A DNA stretch of 64,000 nt, from NCBI RefSeq assembly GCF_002775205.1, contig NC_036457.1, positions 3,408,475 to 3,472,474 of the forward strand, read 5' to 3'. The position numbers and the translations under genes were made by a program. The number at the start of each line of letters is the position of its first letter. The stretch's first letter is position 1. Positions 31,847 through 43,683 of this stretch are shown here, piece after piece. The notes beneath the pieces are model-generated. The model made no database searches. It was not told the DNA's origin and was given only the letters and a program-made list of their open reading frames with translations. Source of the DNA: Xiphophorus maculatus. Lineage: Eukaryota > Chordata > Actinopteri > Cyprinodontiformes > Poeciliidae.

Positions 31847-33896
31847 CTGGAAGAAATATGCCTGAAAAAAAAATCCATCTTATTTGTTTTGTTTTAATAA
31901 CATTTTCTTCCAGACTATATAAAAATATATAACATGTTGTTTGAAGCTGAACAAAGCAGAAAAAAATAAACTTACGTTATTGTCTTGTTTTAGAACAACA
32001 CTGAATGTTTGCAAAATGTACTCTCACACTTTCAGAGATCTAAAAGAAGAAGTGCAATATTTCACAATATTCACTGACATCAGCTAAGCGTTACTAGCTG
32101 ACCCGAGACGCCGCCCACAGTAATCTAAATTTAGCTTTTAAGGCTCTTTAGAGTCATGAACCAAAAACCTTTTAACTACAAAACATGCAAAGAGGTTCAG
32201 TTCATTTTATTCATATGGGACTAATTTACAAACAAAAACTTATTCATCTCTATTCATACAGAATACAGTCAGTCTGAAATCAATTATATACATTTAATTC
32301 AAAACCTAGTAAGTCATATTAAGATTTAGTTCCATACAGTCCGAATCAATCTTAATGTTAGTGCATTCATGAAGCTTTATAACCTACCTGAATTCACTGT
32401 CTTTAAATTTCCAGCCGTCCTTCTTTGTGAGAAAGCATGTGGCGACAGTGGAAAGAAACAAGCTCCCTTTGAACTGCTCTGACCCGCTGTGGCCTCAGAG
32501 GGTAGAAATGAGATGGAGAACAAGGTCAGAAAGGTTTTCATAATGGAAAAGAAAACCAAACGGCAGCAATTACTCTAGTAATGACAACCTTTAAACTGTT
32601 TTATAAATTATTTAAAATTTTTAATCCTTTCAAAGGGCGAAAATTATGTTGCACTGTTTCAAAATGTGCTTGTTTATTATAGTATTTAGAGCAAGTCTTT
32701 TATTAATTGATGCTTGTTATGATTTGAAAGCCACTCTATTTACTAATCTATTAATTATTTCCACATTTGTACCAACAAATAACATAATAAATCTCCTCCC
32801 TTGGCACTTTTTACATAGTAAACAGTCAGAAAAGTTAAGTAAAGCATTATTTTCTTTTCATAACAAAAACGCAGAATTCACAATTATTGAAAATTTTATT
32901 AAGACAGAGAAAAAACACGTATAGAATAAATTTATATTGTTACATAACTGAGAATCTCTTATTGTTAAAGGCAATATAAAAAACATGAAGAATGAAGTTT
33001 ATGCAAAATCTCTACTGAGGCTACATATTAGTTGATTTTCAAACACTTAATTTTGCAGCTCATAATGCAAACTCAGTTAAGACTTAAGTATTAAGAAAAT
33101 TCATAAACTTGTTTAGATTTTTTTAACTAAAGAATAAAAAGTCAAACTAATATTTTTCACATTTGCTGGGAAAAGATGCACAGCATTTTTAAGATCTTTA
33201 ATAGGAGTGAAAGAGATTAAACTGTTTTTGATTGTGTTAGCCACATGCTAATTAGCGCTTGGTGTTAACCTCTTCTGTATGACAGATTAATCTGATGTAA
33301 TAACCATGTGAGAACCTTCTGCTCTCCACATAATCTGTTTGTGGGGAATATTGCCCAACCACTTCCACAAAATATCAGATTCAGGAAACCTGGTTTACTA
33401 AATACTGATGCTGCAAATGCTGTCAGTCTGAGTCAAGGACCCTTTAGCTAACTGGCTAATGGGTAGCCAGGGCAACCATTACAGTCGCCTTTTTATATCC
33501 AACTACATTTGGTACTTTTCTTGCATATCGCACAAAAAAAATCTAAATATTTTAACCACTAATTTGATGTTTGAGACATTCCAGTGTAATACAGTCACAT
33601 CCTCCCACTAAATGATGGAATTAAATGGATTTCCAGGATGAACTTTGGTTATTGATCTCCTCATTTGATCAAGTAGTTTCCTAGTAGCTTCTTCTTTTTC
33701 TTAGCTTTTTCTCGCAGCTTTTTTCACTGGGGTTTTTTATGGTGAAATCTTAAATGCAAAGAAAAAAAAAACATAGTTGCACTTCCTCAATAATAAACTA
33801 GAACTATGTATCCATTTATGGAGAAACACACTTGTCACTTCCTTTTAAGAGGTTTACTAATGCAAAGTCATGATAATTCATGTCATCCTGTCTGGT

Positions 33897-36800
33897 TTAT
33901 TCTGGTTTGATGACACGACTGTAGAAGCTGTTGGGATCGAAGTCCGTCTCCATTTCAGGCTTCAGAGCAGAATAAGTGACCTCATCGTGTTGAACTGTGA
34001 CCTGGATCAAACAAACCACACGATTCACAACATGAACAGAACTTCTTATACTAGTATATATAAAAAACAAAGTTATATTTGGAGATTCTACGGACCTGAT
34101 CAATGTTCTTACTATTAAACAATATTTTTAAACAATACTTGGAGAAATTCATGTGGCATTGTGAGCTCAGACTTTATTTTGCAGTCCATGCCTTTTAAAC
34201 AGGGATTATACTTGCTGCTTGTTTGACCACCACACTTTTTCCTTCCATTCAACTTTACATTATTATGCTTGAATAGAGCCAAACAGCATCTTTAGCAATG
34301 ACCTTTAGTGACCTGTACAGAGGGTGTCAATGACTGTCAAATCAGCAGTGATTTTGAATACTATAGCATGATAATAATACAGAATCTATGGTAATGTACA
34401 TTATCAAGAAGAAAATGTAAATTGTAATTCTTTTAAAATCTGAATTTGGAATTTCATTAGTAAATCCAACTCATCATAATTAACAGAAATAAATGCTTCA
34501 GGTATTTCACTCTGTATTTACTCAATCTATATTACAGGTTTCTTACTGAACTCTTCTAATATTTTTAGTTTTGGTGATGCACCTCTTTTCAATTTGTTCA
34601 TTATCGTCATGCAAGCGAGTGAAATCCGGTTCTTTGGTGTGAAACTAAAACATCAGCTGAACCACAGAGACCCTCCCACTCTTACCCTGAGAGGGGAGTT
34701 TGGAGTAGAATGGCGGATCGATGAATACGTCAGAGTGGACGGCGACGCCGCCTGAGGACAGAGCAAAGTTTAATGTCAGAGAACAATTGGTAAGCTACAC
34801 ATTATACATGATATACATTATAGTGCTGCACATTATAAGCTTCAAATAAAATCAGATGTTTTAAACTTTTACTTGGCATCAAATTATATATCATGATATG
34901 GCATCTGATCAAATACAGAGTGATCAGATGTGTACACATTTTAACGAGACAGTCCACCATTTTGGTAAAGAAATTCCTTTGACTGTGATGTTTATCATTG
35001 ACAAGAAAACGGAGAATATTTAGAAGATACTCACATTTTGGTGAATTTGATTGTTTGTTTTTCTGACATCTGAAACAGAATTTCAAGAACAACTTTAATT
35101 CAGTTAGAACCATTCCTATTTTAACATACTCAATACATGGCTTTAAAAGGCAGACAAACAGAATTTCTCTTCCCAAACAGGAAAGAGTTAATTGTATTAA
35201 TTTTCATCCATCCATCCATTTTCTAACACCCTCGTCCCTAGTGGGGTCAGGAGGTGCTGACCCCACTAGGGTAATGTTTCCTGCTCAGTGCAACGTGCTA
35301 AACCACTATGTGATGAAGAGTTGTGCAGCTGGCACACTGCACTTTAAATTATGAAAAGTAAAAAGAAAAAAATGTTTTTGTTGATGAAAAAAGCATTTTA
35401 TTAACTAGGAACACATTAAAATATGTTATGGGCTGAAATATTAGGTCACATCATAACAGGAAGCATGCATGCTAACATTTATAATGTGCTACACTGGAAA
35501 TGTTTGTCAACTCTTACATAAATTGTCCACTTCCTTTTAAGAGATTTTTAAATAATTGAGTGAAACTATGAGAAATAAAACCTGAATTGGAGTTCTTGGG
35601 CTCGTCTGACTGTTTGGTTCTCCTTCTGCAGTTGATGAGAACAGCAGCGATGGCAGCCAGCAGCAGCAGCCCCACTCCCAGCACCGGTCCAATGATGTAG
35701 ATCAGAGTCTGGTCTGAGCTTACAAGAAGAAACAATAGCTGAATGCAATTCTTTAAAAAAAAAAATCACCGTTTTGCCTTTTATTTTATCCTTATTTGCA
35801 TTTTACCTGTAGATAAAGGTGGGTAGTGAGCTTCTACCTTCACTGTGTTTCTCTCAATAAACTGGCAGGTGTATCTGTTATTCAGAGGCTTCACAGTCAG
35901 AGAGGAAATACACTGGATCTGTGAACTGGTCTTCTGGTTGGTGACATCTTCACCAACTAGTTTGTTTCCTGTGTCATTTACCCAGACGAGTCTGTTAACT
36001 GAACATGTGGTCTGTGAAAAGCTCCACAGAGAACATTGTAGATTTATATTTCCATCCTTTGTTGCATCACCAGCTGGTTGAGATGGAGAGACTGAAATGA
36101 AACAAGAGAGAAAACTGACATCTCAGATTAACCAGTAAATAACTTCGTACTCCAGTGTAGATTTAACCAGCCAATGACAAGAATTCATGGACATGGTTCA
36201 CGCAGCTGTGTGATATTCCTCTTACGCTGATCCGTGTGTTTGAGCATCTTTCCACTTCATGATTATTTTGTTAGAGCATTATTGAAAGAAACAGAGGGTT
36301 CATGCTACTGGCTGTCTCTAGACATTTGCAACAACCCTACACACACACACACACACACACACACACCCACACACACACACACAGACACAGGTTTCTGATA
36401 TTAAAATGGCATTAAGAGGAATAAGTACAACACTTACTGGATAAAATATTCAGATGCATTAGGCTGTCTGTGTTTCCTCTCCTGCAGGTGTAACGTCCAG
36501 CATCCTCAGGAATGATGTTCTTTATGATCAGAGAGCAGTCAGTGTTCAAACTCAGCCTGGCAGCATTAACTGACTTCTGGTCAATATTTCCAACTGTGGC
36601 TTTGTTCTCAGTGGTTTTGCCAACAATGTCGTTATAAAGCCATGTAACACTGCGACACGATGAAGAAGATGGACCAACACAAGGAAAAACAACATCATCT
36701 CCAACTGTGCGATAGAAATCAGGTTCATCTCCACTGATACCTTTTAACACAGAAAGACAAAATATGAAAAGTTTTATGCTTACATCAGCTGAAAACAGTG

Positions 36801-36990
36801 GTTTCATATTCTTTGCACTTTATTTTAATTCTACATAAAACATCAATTTTATGTAATTTTTATTTTATAATATAACTGATGTGGTTTTGAAAATGCTTTC
36901 TAAGGTTATTAATCAAACATTCAACATGTAAGTTAAATATTTACCTTCCAACTGCAGCACAAAGAGCAGCAATACCTCCAGTCTGGGCAT
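33897..36990 (-). CDS. IgSF inhibitory-type receptor with three ITIM-like motifs (gene A)
   Basis: Seven minus-strand exons give 323 residues: 36945-36990 (leader MPRLEVLLLFVLQLE), 36438-36740 (V-type Ig), 35807-36091 (second Ig), 35582-35713 (membrane span), 35035-35069, 34686-34751 and 33897-34001 (tail). All phases agree. The V domain has the B-strand Cys in FPCVG and the F-strand DAGRYTC. The membrane span is around residues 216-240 (IIGPVLGVGLLLLAAIAAVLI) and is followed by basic CRRR. The tail holds LTYSSI (Tyr276), VTYSAL (Tyr299) and SFYSRV (Tyr316), all fitting the ITIM consensus that recruits SHP phosphatases. It is probably a leukocyte surface receptor of the broad fish class that includes NITR, DICP and CD300-like proteins; the exact family is not fixed. 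Its ectodomain is nearly identical to gene B's. Confidence 0.85.
35207..35271 (-). mobile_element. SINE 3'-end fragment ending in a perfect hairpin
   Basis: CATCCATCCATCCATTTTCT and the CCTCGTCCCTAGTGGGGTC part are the reverse complement of the 3' end of the SINE at 54826-55192. After GGAGGTGCTG the SINE sequence stops and is replaced by the reverse complement of the preceding bases. Arms are 35236-35250 and 35257-35271 (15 bp, perfect) around a 6-nt loop. It lies in the intron of gene A between the membrane exon and the first tail exon. Confidence 0.85.
36338..36383 (+). repeat. (CA)n microsatellite in intron 2 of gene A
   Basis: An ACACAC tract is interrupted once by CCC and followed by ACAGACAC. 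A shorter, more interrupted version is in the matching intron of gene B near 43050-43082. Confidence 0.9.
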
Positions 36991-39900
36991 TTCTTGTCAG
37001 TCCAGCAGCCGCTGGACGTTGTTCAACTCTCTCAACCTCAAAGTGAAGACGATGTAACTTCCTTCTTGGAGTTGACATTCTGAATGAAGCAACACCCACC
37101 ATGCATGACGTCATTTGGTTTCCATACCATTAGCTCATCCTTTTTTAAAAAACAGGATGAATACCCTATTTCTAAAAAACAAATTTATGTAAATATAAAA
37201 TATAAATAACAATCAAAAGGCATTATTGTGGTATTACAGAAAGTCTTAAAATGTAATTAAATTCAATGTTCAGATGAAAGAGGAAGAGCAATGTGTTGTA
37301 ATGTCTTGGATTAGCCAACAGCTTGTACCAGCAAAACCACAGTCCACTGTGTTTTCAGCTGAATAATACCAGACATCATCACGCTGATTTTCATTTGAAT
37401 ACCAGTAACAGTGTGGAAAAACTTCCTTTAGGTTTTTAAGCTGCTGTTTAACAGTGTTAAGTTTTCTCCTGCGGTGGCTCAAATGATGGCGTCCATTAAC
37501 TCTGGTCCAAAATAAAAGTAGAACAGAATATCCAAATCATACAAGGACCATGGAGGCAAAAAAAAGTCTAAATAAACCAAAAACTAAAAAAATCAAAGGC
37601 AAAAATCATAAAACATCAGACATCATGACACACTAACACAGAAATCTGACAAAGGATGGGAGTAACTGGCTAGTAAATGTACAGTGGAGGATGGTTACTG
37701 ACTAACATAAAGGTAACAGAGGAAAAATTAATATGAGGGAAACAAACAATCAAAAATATAAAATGCAACAGATCCCAGAAAAAAAACAACCAAACTGGTT
37801 TTCAGTTTATTGTTTCTAATCAGAAAACCATGGATGGTTCTTCTGACAGATCTGGAGACATGCTGCAGGACAACATGTCCAGAAATAATCTGACAATCAG
37901 AAATAATCTAAAGAGGTCGATCAGAACAGTAGAGGTGACGGACAGAAAGGATCCTCACTTCACAAAACCAGTTTGATGCATGAAGCCGTCCAGCATTTAA
38001 CCAATACAGGACCAGTAGAGACCTACTGATGAAAACCTGCAGAGGAATCGTTCCACTGGCAGATAATTTCACTTATAAGACATTTTTCTCATGTTATAAG
38101 TTAAATAATCTGACGATGGAACAAGAACTTTTTAAAACAAGATCATATCTTGCTGAAAAGTTACTTATAAGTTAGTTTTGATATTTGCACTAGAAACTAC
38201 ACCACATTTCTTGGCATGATTTTGCATTTTTACAGTGTTATCTATCCATCCTGATCTGTGTAGGTTTCTTCCAGCAGCCATTGGGCGAGAGGTGGAGTAC
38301 TCCCCGAACTTTTAAGGACAAATTATTTATCTGCAACAATATGTCTTAGTGCTAATGAATATATTTAACAGTTTTCTTGGTTATTTCAGCGACAGCCTCC
38401 CCAGGCAGTCTGTTACTCACCCAGCGGCTGAGACAGTGAGTCACAATAAACTCATAACTGATCAGTCGTGCAAACCTGGATAGTGGATGAGTGGAAATAT
38501 TAATTTTGTGACTGGAGTAAAAACATGAATATTACTCCTCTGCTTGTCTACAATCATTACATCATGATTCCTGGGTTCCTAAAATTGAACTTGAGCTGCA
38601 ATGACTAAAATTTTGTCTTTTACTTGTTTACAATAATAATAATACATTAAGGAGAAAAAAACTGAGCATTAGAGATTTATACAAGATGTAAATAATTCAG
38701 ACTATTCCAGCAACTTTTACTTTGCAGTGGTTCTGTATCTGTAAACGGACAAACAGAACTGGTTTCCTGGTGCATCCAACAGAATATGGATAAACTTTAA
38801 GGGATCCGAGATTAGTGGAATGTGTTTCTAGTTTTTTTTAGTTAATAGGAAACTCTGTTGTAATTTTCCCATTAACTAAAAAATGCTGTTTGTTAAAAGT
38901 CAAAACTCATAATTACTTCAAAAAATGTACTATATCTTTTGTTATAGTTCTCCCCCATAGAAGTAGCCATTTTTTTCACCTGATAGGCTGATGATGCCTT
39001 TTGGTCCATTCTGTACTGGAATCTACACTGGAAGGCTAACTTTACCTGAGTTACTGTTAATCATAATGAATTTGACTGGTGTAAATTTAGGTAATGCCAC
39101 ACCTTGTCACAGTTATAAAGAAAAGCTGTGAAGTGAATCTGGACTGCTTCCCACACACAAAAAAAGAAGAGCGCAGTGCGAGAGAGCCAGAGCTGGACCC
39201 AAATTTGTGCTCTCAACATTTTTCTCCAGAAGACTCTGAGTCATTTGTACGAGCAAAACTGATGGAGGCTCAAACTGGTAATCGTTACCTTCACCAGTTC
39301 AAAACAAATGCCGTGCCAAGAGTTTTTATCCACAAAGCACCTAAACTCTGCTGCCACCGGCTAGAGCGCAAAAAACGCTGGGAGAAACATCAGACCGACA
39401 AGGCTGGAAGTCCTTTAAATGCTAAAGGAGCTAATTGCTACTGCTGCCGGTACTGAATATAAAACCACCGATCGGACCGACACCGGATCCAATACAGAGC
39501 TACAGATGCTGGGATAATCATCAGACAGGCAGTGCTGGAAGCTCTTCTAAATGCTGACAGAGCTCTGCGGTAGTAGTACCCCCGGCACCACTGCCGACCC
39601 GTTTACGTCCGGTAAGACCAGAACCTAAACAGCTGTTATCAGACCAGACACAGAGATATAGAACTACTTATATCACACAGCCCGACCAGAGACAAGTGTC
39701 ATTCATTGTTTCATTTATGAAGCTGAAGGTGGCAGCAGCAGCAAAACACCAGCTTCTTCGGCCAACTCCGTCCTCTTCCTCCTCTTTGTCCTCCTCATCT
39801 TCATCATCTCATGATTTCTACATTTTGATCGATTTCAATGAGCTCCGGTTCAAATTAAAAAGGCATGAAGATGTTAGTCATTGCCGTTTTGGCTGTATGG

Positions 39901-41018
39901 AGCTAGTGCAGTTGGACTGTTAGATGTCATTTACCCAGAATGCATTGCATGCATGAATAACATGGAAATAAACACAAACTTTTTGTCAAACAATAAAAAT
40001 AGCGTAATTCTTCCCAATTGTATTTATATCAATCATGCGTTGTTTTTGCTTTATCTTGGTGGCTGAATTATTTTGGTTGCTCTTCTAAGAAAGGTGAGTT
40101 TAGTCATTTCCTTTACATCACTGGTTTAATTGAAGCACAGAGGCCCACTTCCTCATTACTGCTACCACTCACTTAAATGTCATTTCCTACGTTTTAGCTT
40201 TGCTCTGTCAGTTAAATGTCTTGGGTAAAAAAAAATAAATAATGTGTTTGGTCAAACAAATTGCAACATCAGAGAAAGATGACCTGAGTAAGCAGCAACA
40301 GTTTTCAAATGATGGTTTCCTAAATGTGAAGGGAACAAACTGCTCCTCTTCACAAACAGCTGCATGAGAAACAGACATTAACATTATCAGTCAGGAAAGG
40401 GTTGCAATGAACCGTCGTCTTCATGTGCAGTGGCCAACCCGTTTAAATGGCAGCTGCTGCTGGCTGCTCTGTAAGATGGAGGGACTTTTGAAGGCTTTGT
40501 TGGAGGTCTGCTCTTTGTAAAGTATAAAATGACCTAAATAGAAGTAATTTTGTTTTTACAGGCCTGGTAGAGAGAACACATTCATCTGTTCTCAAATATT
40601 AATCATGAAACACAAATTGTCAGAACACAATTGTGGCCATTTTATGATAAATGCAATTATTAAGTTTTATTTTATGAGTTAATGACTAAAAATGACATTT
40701 AACAGCCGGGATCATCAACCAGTCTGTAAAAATACCTGCACAAGAAGAATCACAGTTTTTAGAAAAAAAGGCAAGATATTGCTTTATTAAAGCATCATAG
40801 TATCCCTGATTAGTTTGTGGTATCAATATTTTCTCTGTGAAAAAGAACTTGAAGTTTCGCTGAAAATAGGTCTTAATTTTACTGATATTAGATTACTGTG
40901 TTCGCTATTCCTTAATCAATTTAATCTGGAAACAAGTACAAACACAAAGACACTCATACATATAGAAGCAATTTCAAAATAGAGCATTTTAAATAAACTG
41001 TAACTGATGTGATGAAGC
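36991..41018 (-). other. Spacer upstream of gene A and downstream of gene B
   Basis: 36991-37450 is the 5' flank of gene A and matches 43684-44060 upstream of gene B, so the duplication unit includes the likely promoter. 38260-38310 has a GGGCGAGAGGTGGAGTACTC-type SINE fragment. An imperfect inverted repeat with TTTTTTAGTTAAT-like arms lies at 38830-38885. 39094-39456 holds a THAP-like relic and 39770-39815 a CTC/TCA-rich simple stretch. Nothing else is recognised. Confidence 0.5.
39094..39456 (+). pseudogene. THAP-domain-like relic
   Basis: This 120-codon frame contains LCSQHFSPEDSESFVRAKL and a later NAVPRVF. These resemble the second half of a THAP zinc-binding domain (CxxHF and AVP box). 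The first two zinc-binding Cys positions are not clearly preserved: an S-C-E-V-N-L-D-C-F-P run stands where they would be. It could be a relic of a THAP-type (P-element-like) transposase or a host THAP gene copy. No introns or partners are visible. Confidence 0.4.
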
Positions 41019-43683
41019 TCAGTGGAGCGCGGCGGCAGCAGAACGTTCTCCATCATTTTCATAATTCACTGTGTCGTCATCAACAGCAAAATGAACCTGA
41101 GAGAAAACAGCAGATATTAACTGGATAAAACAATTTCAGAAACAAAATGAACATTTAAAGAGAAATATCAAAACATTATAAAGGATACCACTGAGAAAAT
41201 TCTCTAAAACAGCTGATCTATTTATTACTCTATAAAGTTAAAAGTAAAACTGTTTGCATAATGTTGCAAACTGGAAACTGGAAGTCTGAGGGAAAATGTT
41301 TGTCATTTATAATCTACATATAAAAGGTCTATGAATGTATTTTTCATGATTGTTTCTCTTACATTAATGTCTTTCTGAGGCTTTTTTCTCCCTGCAGTGA
41401 AAAACAGAATAAAGTGATTAAAGTAAGAACTGTGTAAATCGTCTCCATTGTAGCTGAGTTTCCTCACCTCTGGTTCTGATGATACCAACAGTGATTCCAA
41501 CCATCAGGATCAGTCCTGTGATCCTCAGAGTCAACATGATGAAGCTCAGAGGAGACGAGGCGGGGGGGCCTGAGGAGGAGACGGAGCAACAACCTGATGG
41601 GATCATTTTCATCTAGTTAAACATCAAAACAGCCTCTTCTCTCCAACACTTTAACACAAACTCATAACGTTTTTATTTTCACATAGAAGAAGAGACTGTA
41701 AGCTGAGATGTTTCATGTTTGGTTCACATGAGACTCAGTGGAGGAAGCAGCTGAACTTCTGCAGATCAATTCAACTTAAAAACACTAAAGAACATCTTGA
41801 CATCTGCTAAGCTAAAACATGTAGATGCAGCTGGATCCCTTTAATACTTAAAGACACAAAGTCCCTTACCTGTAGATAAAGGTGGGTAGTGAGCTTCTAC
41901 CTTCACTGTGTTTCTCTGAATAAACTGGCAGGTGTATCTGTTATTCAGAGGCTTCACAGTCAGAGAGGAAACACACCGGATCTGTGAACTGGTCTTCTGG
42001 TTGGTGACATCTTCACCAACTAGTTTGTTTCCTGTGTCATTTACCCAGACGAGTCTGTTAACTGAACATGTGATTGGTGAAAAGCTCCACAGAGAACATT
42101 GTAGATTTATATTTCCATCCTTTGTTGCATCACCAGCTGGTTGAGATGGAGAGACTGAAATGAAACAAGAGAGAAAACTGACATCTCAGATTAACCAGTA
42201 AATAACTTCGTACTCCAGTGTAGACATTTATCAATAACTTTCCAATTTATGATTATTTTGTTAGAGCAGGGGTTTTCAAAGTATGAAAGGGTGAGCCCCC
42301 CTCCAAGGAGCACAATGCCTGCTGCCCCCCCCCCCCCAATAATCAACCCACACACAAACAAATGCCACTACAAAACACCTTCTAATTGCTTTTATTTTAG
42401 AACCATCTCATCTTTTAAAATGACACTTTATCTGAATGAAATTTAACACATGAACATTTTAAAACATTTCCTCCCACTTTAATTATTTTATCAGAGCCTT
42501 TGTATGGCAAATACGCCCTTTTTTCATTTTTCTTATGATAAGAACAACCCCAAACTCATTTTTTTTTTCATTTGTTTTTTTTTTCTGTGTGCACAGCTCC
42601 TTCAGCTTCCTCTCAAAAAACTCCCGCGGCTTGGTCACTAAACTTGGGTGCTTTGTTTCAATGTGACGCCGGAGCTTACAGGGTCTCATGCTATCATTAG
42701 CCAGAACCTCCTTGCAGATTACACATTGCGGCCTTGGAGCATCATCGGGAGCAGTCCAGGAAAATCCAAACTTTAAGTAGTTGTGGTCATACTTCCTCTT
42801 TTTTCTACTTTCGCCAGAGCTTGTCTCCCCTGCCTTTTTCTTTACTAAAAATGTGTCCATTCTTTCTCTCACATCAGTAGACAGCAAGCAGATAGCTTCT
42901 TTTCCGGTTTATTTTTTCCTCGCACCGCGCCTCCCCTAAAGTGCTCTGGCGCCCCCTAGGGGCGCCTCACACTTTGAAAACCGCCGTGTTAGAGCATTAT
43001 TGAAAGAGACAGAGGGTTCATGCTACTGGCTGTCTCTACACATTTGCACGCACACACACACAGGCACACGCACACACACACAGGTTTCTGATATTAAAAT
43101 GGCATTAAGAGGAATAAGTACAACACTTACTGGATAAAATATTCAGATGCATTAGGCTGTCTGTGTTTCCTCTCCTGCAGGTGTAACGTCCAGCATCCTC
43201 AGGAATGATGTTCTTTATGATCAGAGAGCAGTCAGTGTTCAAACTCAGCCTGGCAGCATTAACTGACTTCTGGTCAATATTTCCAACTGTGGCTTTGTTC
43301 TCAGTGGTTTTGCCAACAATGTCGTTATAAAGCCATGTAACACTGCGACACGATGAAGAAGATGGACCAACATAAGGTAAAACAACATCATCTCCAACTG
43401 TGTGATAGAAATCAGGTTCATCTCCACTGATACCTTTTAACACAGAAAGACAAAATATGAAAAGTTTTATGCTTACATCAGCTGAAAACAGTGGTTTCAT
43501 ATTCTTTGCACTTTATTTTAATTCTACATAAAACATCAATTTTATGTAATTTTCATTTTATAATATAACTGATGTGGTTTTGAAAATGCTTTCTAAGGTT
43601 ATTAATCAAACATTCAACATGTAAGTTAAATATTTACCTTCCAACTGCAGCACAAAGAGCAGCAATACCTCCAGTCTGGGCAT
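41019..43683 (-). CDS. IgSF receptor with gene A-like ectodomain and short YxN tail (gene B)
   Basis: Six minus-strand exons give 280 residues: 43638-43683 (leader), 43131-43433 (V-type Ig), 41870-42154 (second Ig), 41468-41569 (membrane span), 41363-41391 and 41019-41096 (tail). Leader and Ig exons are nearly identical to gene A, with only three changes seen in the V exon. One of these replaces the canonical B-strand Cys by Tyr (LPYVG). After the second Ig exon the resemblance ends. The membrane span (FIMLTLRITGLILMVGITVGII) and the tail GRKKPQKDIN-VHFAVDDDTVNYENDGE match genes C1 and C2 instead. YEND (Tyr267) fits a YxN motif bound by Grb2-type SH2 domains but is not an ITIM. The frame is intact. 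Intron 2 carries an hAT insertion absent from gene A. Confidence 0.83.
42267..42986 (-). mobile_element. Non-autonomous hAT element carrying a BED-finger ORF
   Basis: The ends are CAGGGGTTTTCAAAGT and ACTTTGAAAACCGCCG, imperfect terminal inverted repeats. They are flanked by the 8-bp direct repeat TGTTAGAG (42259-42266 and 42987-42994), and gene A has the single-copy empty site. Inside, a minus-strand frame of 134 codons (42483-42887) encodes the start of a ZBED/hAT-type transposase. It has CVICKEVLAN...LRRHIETKH, a complete C2H2-like BED finger. The catalytic RNase H-like domain is absent, so the copy could only move in trans. A poly-C run lies at 42326-42338. Confidence 0.9.

Larger units (their letters stand above)
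29954..33896 (+). other. Spacer where the CYP2K and IgSF clusters converge
   Basis: 29995-31000 is the diverged counterpart of gene 2's 3' flank, with AATAAA near 30222 and 30428. A TTATC-rich simple stretch lies at 30722-30750. Apart from the orphan tail exons (31350-31846, minus strand) I see no gene; the other open frames in 32370-33000 have no recognisable domain. Confidence 0.5.

Noticed and set aside
32377-32559. Minus-strand frame beginning like a signal peptide (MKTFLTLFSISFL)
   Set aside because: No Ig exon or fitting donor phase follows, and no similar leader is seen in the other receptor genes.
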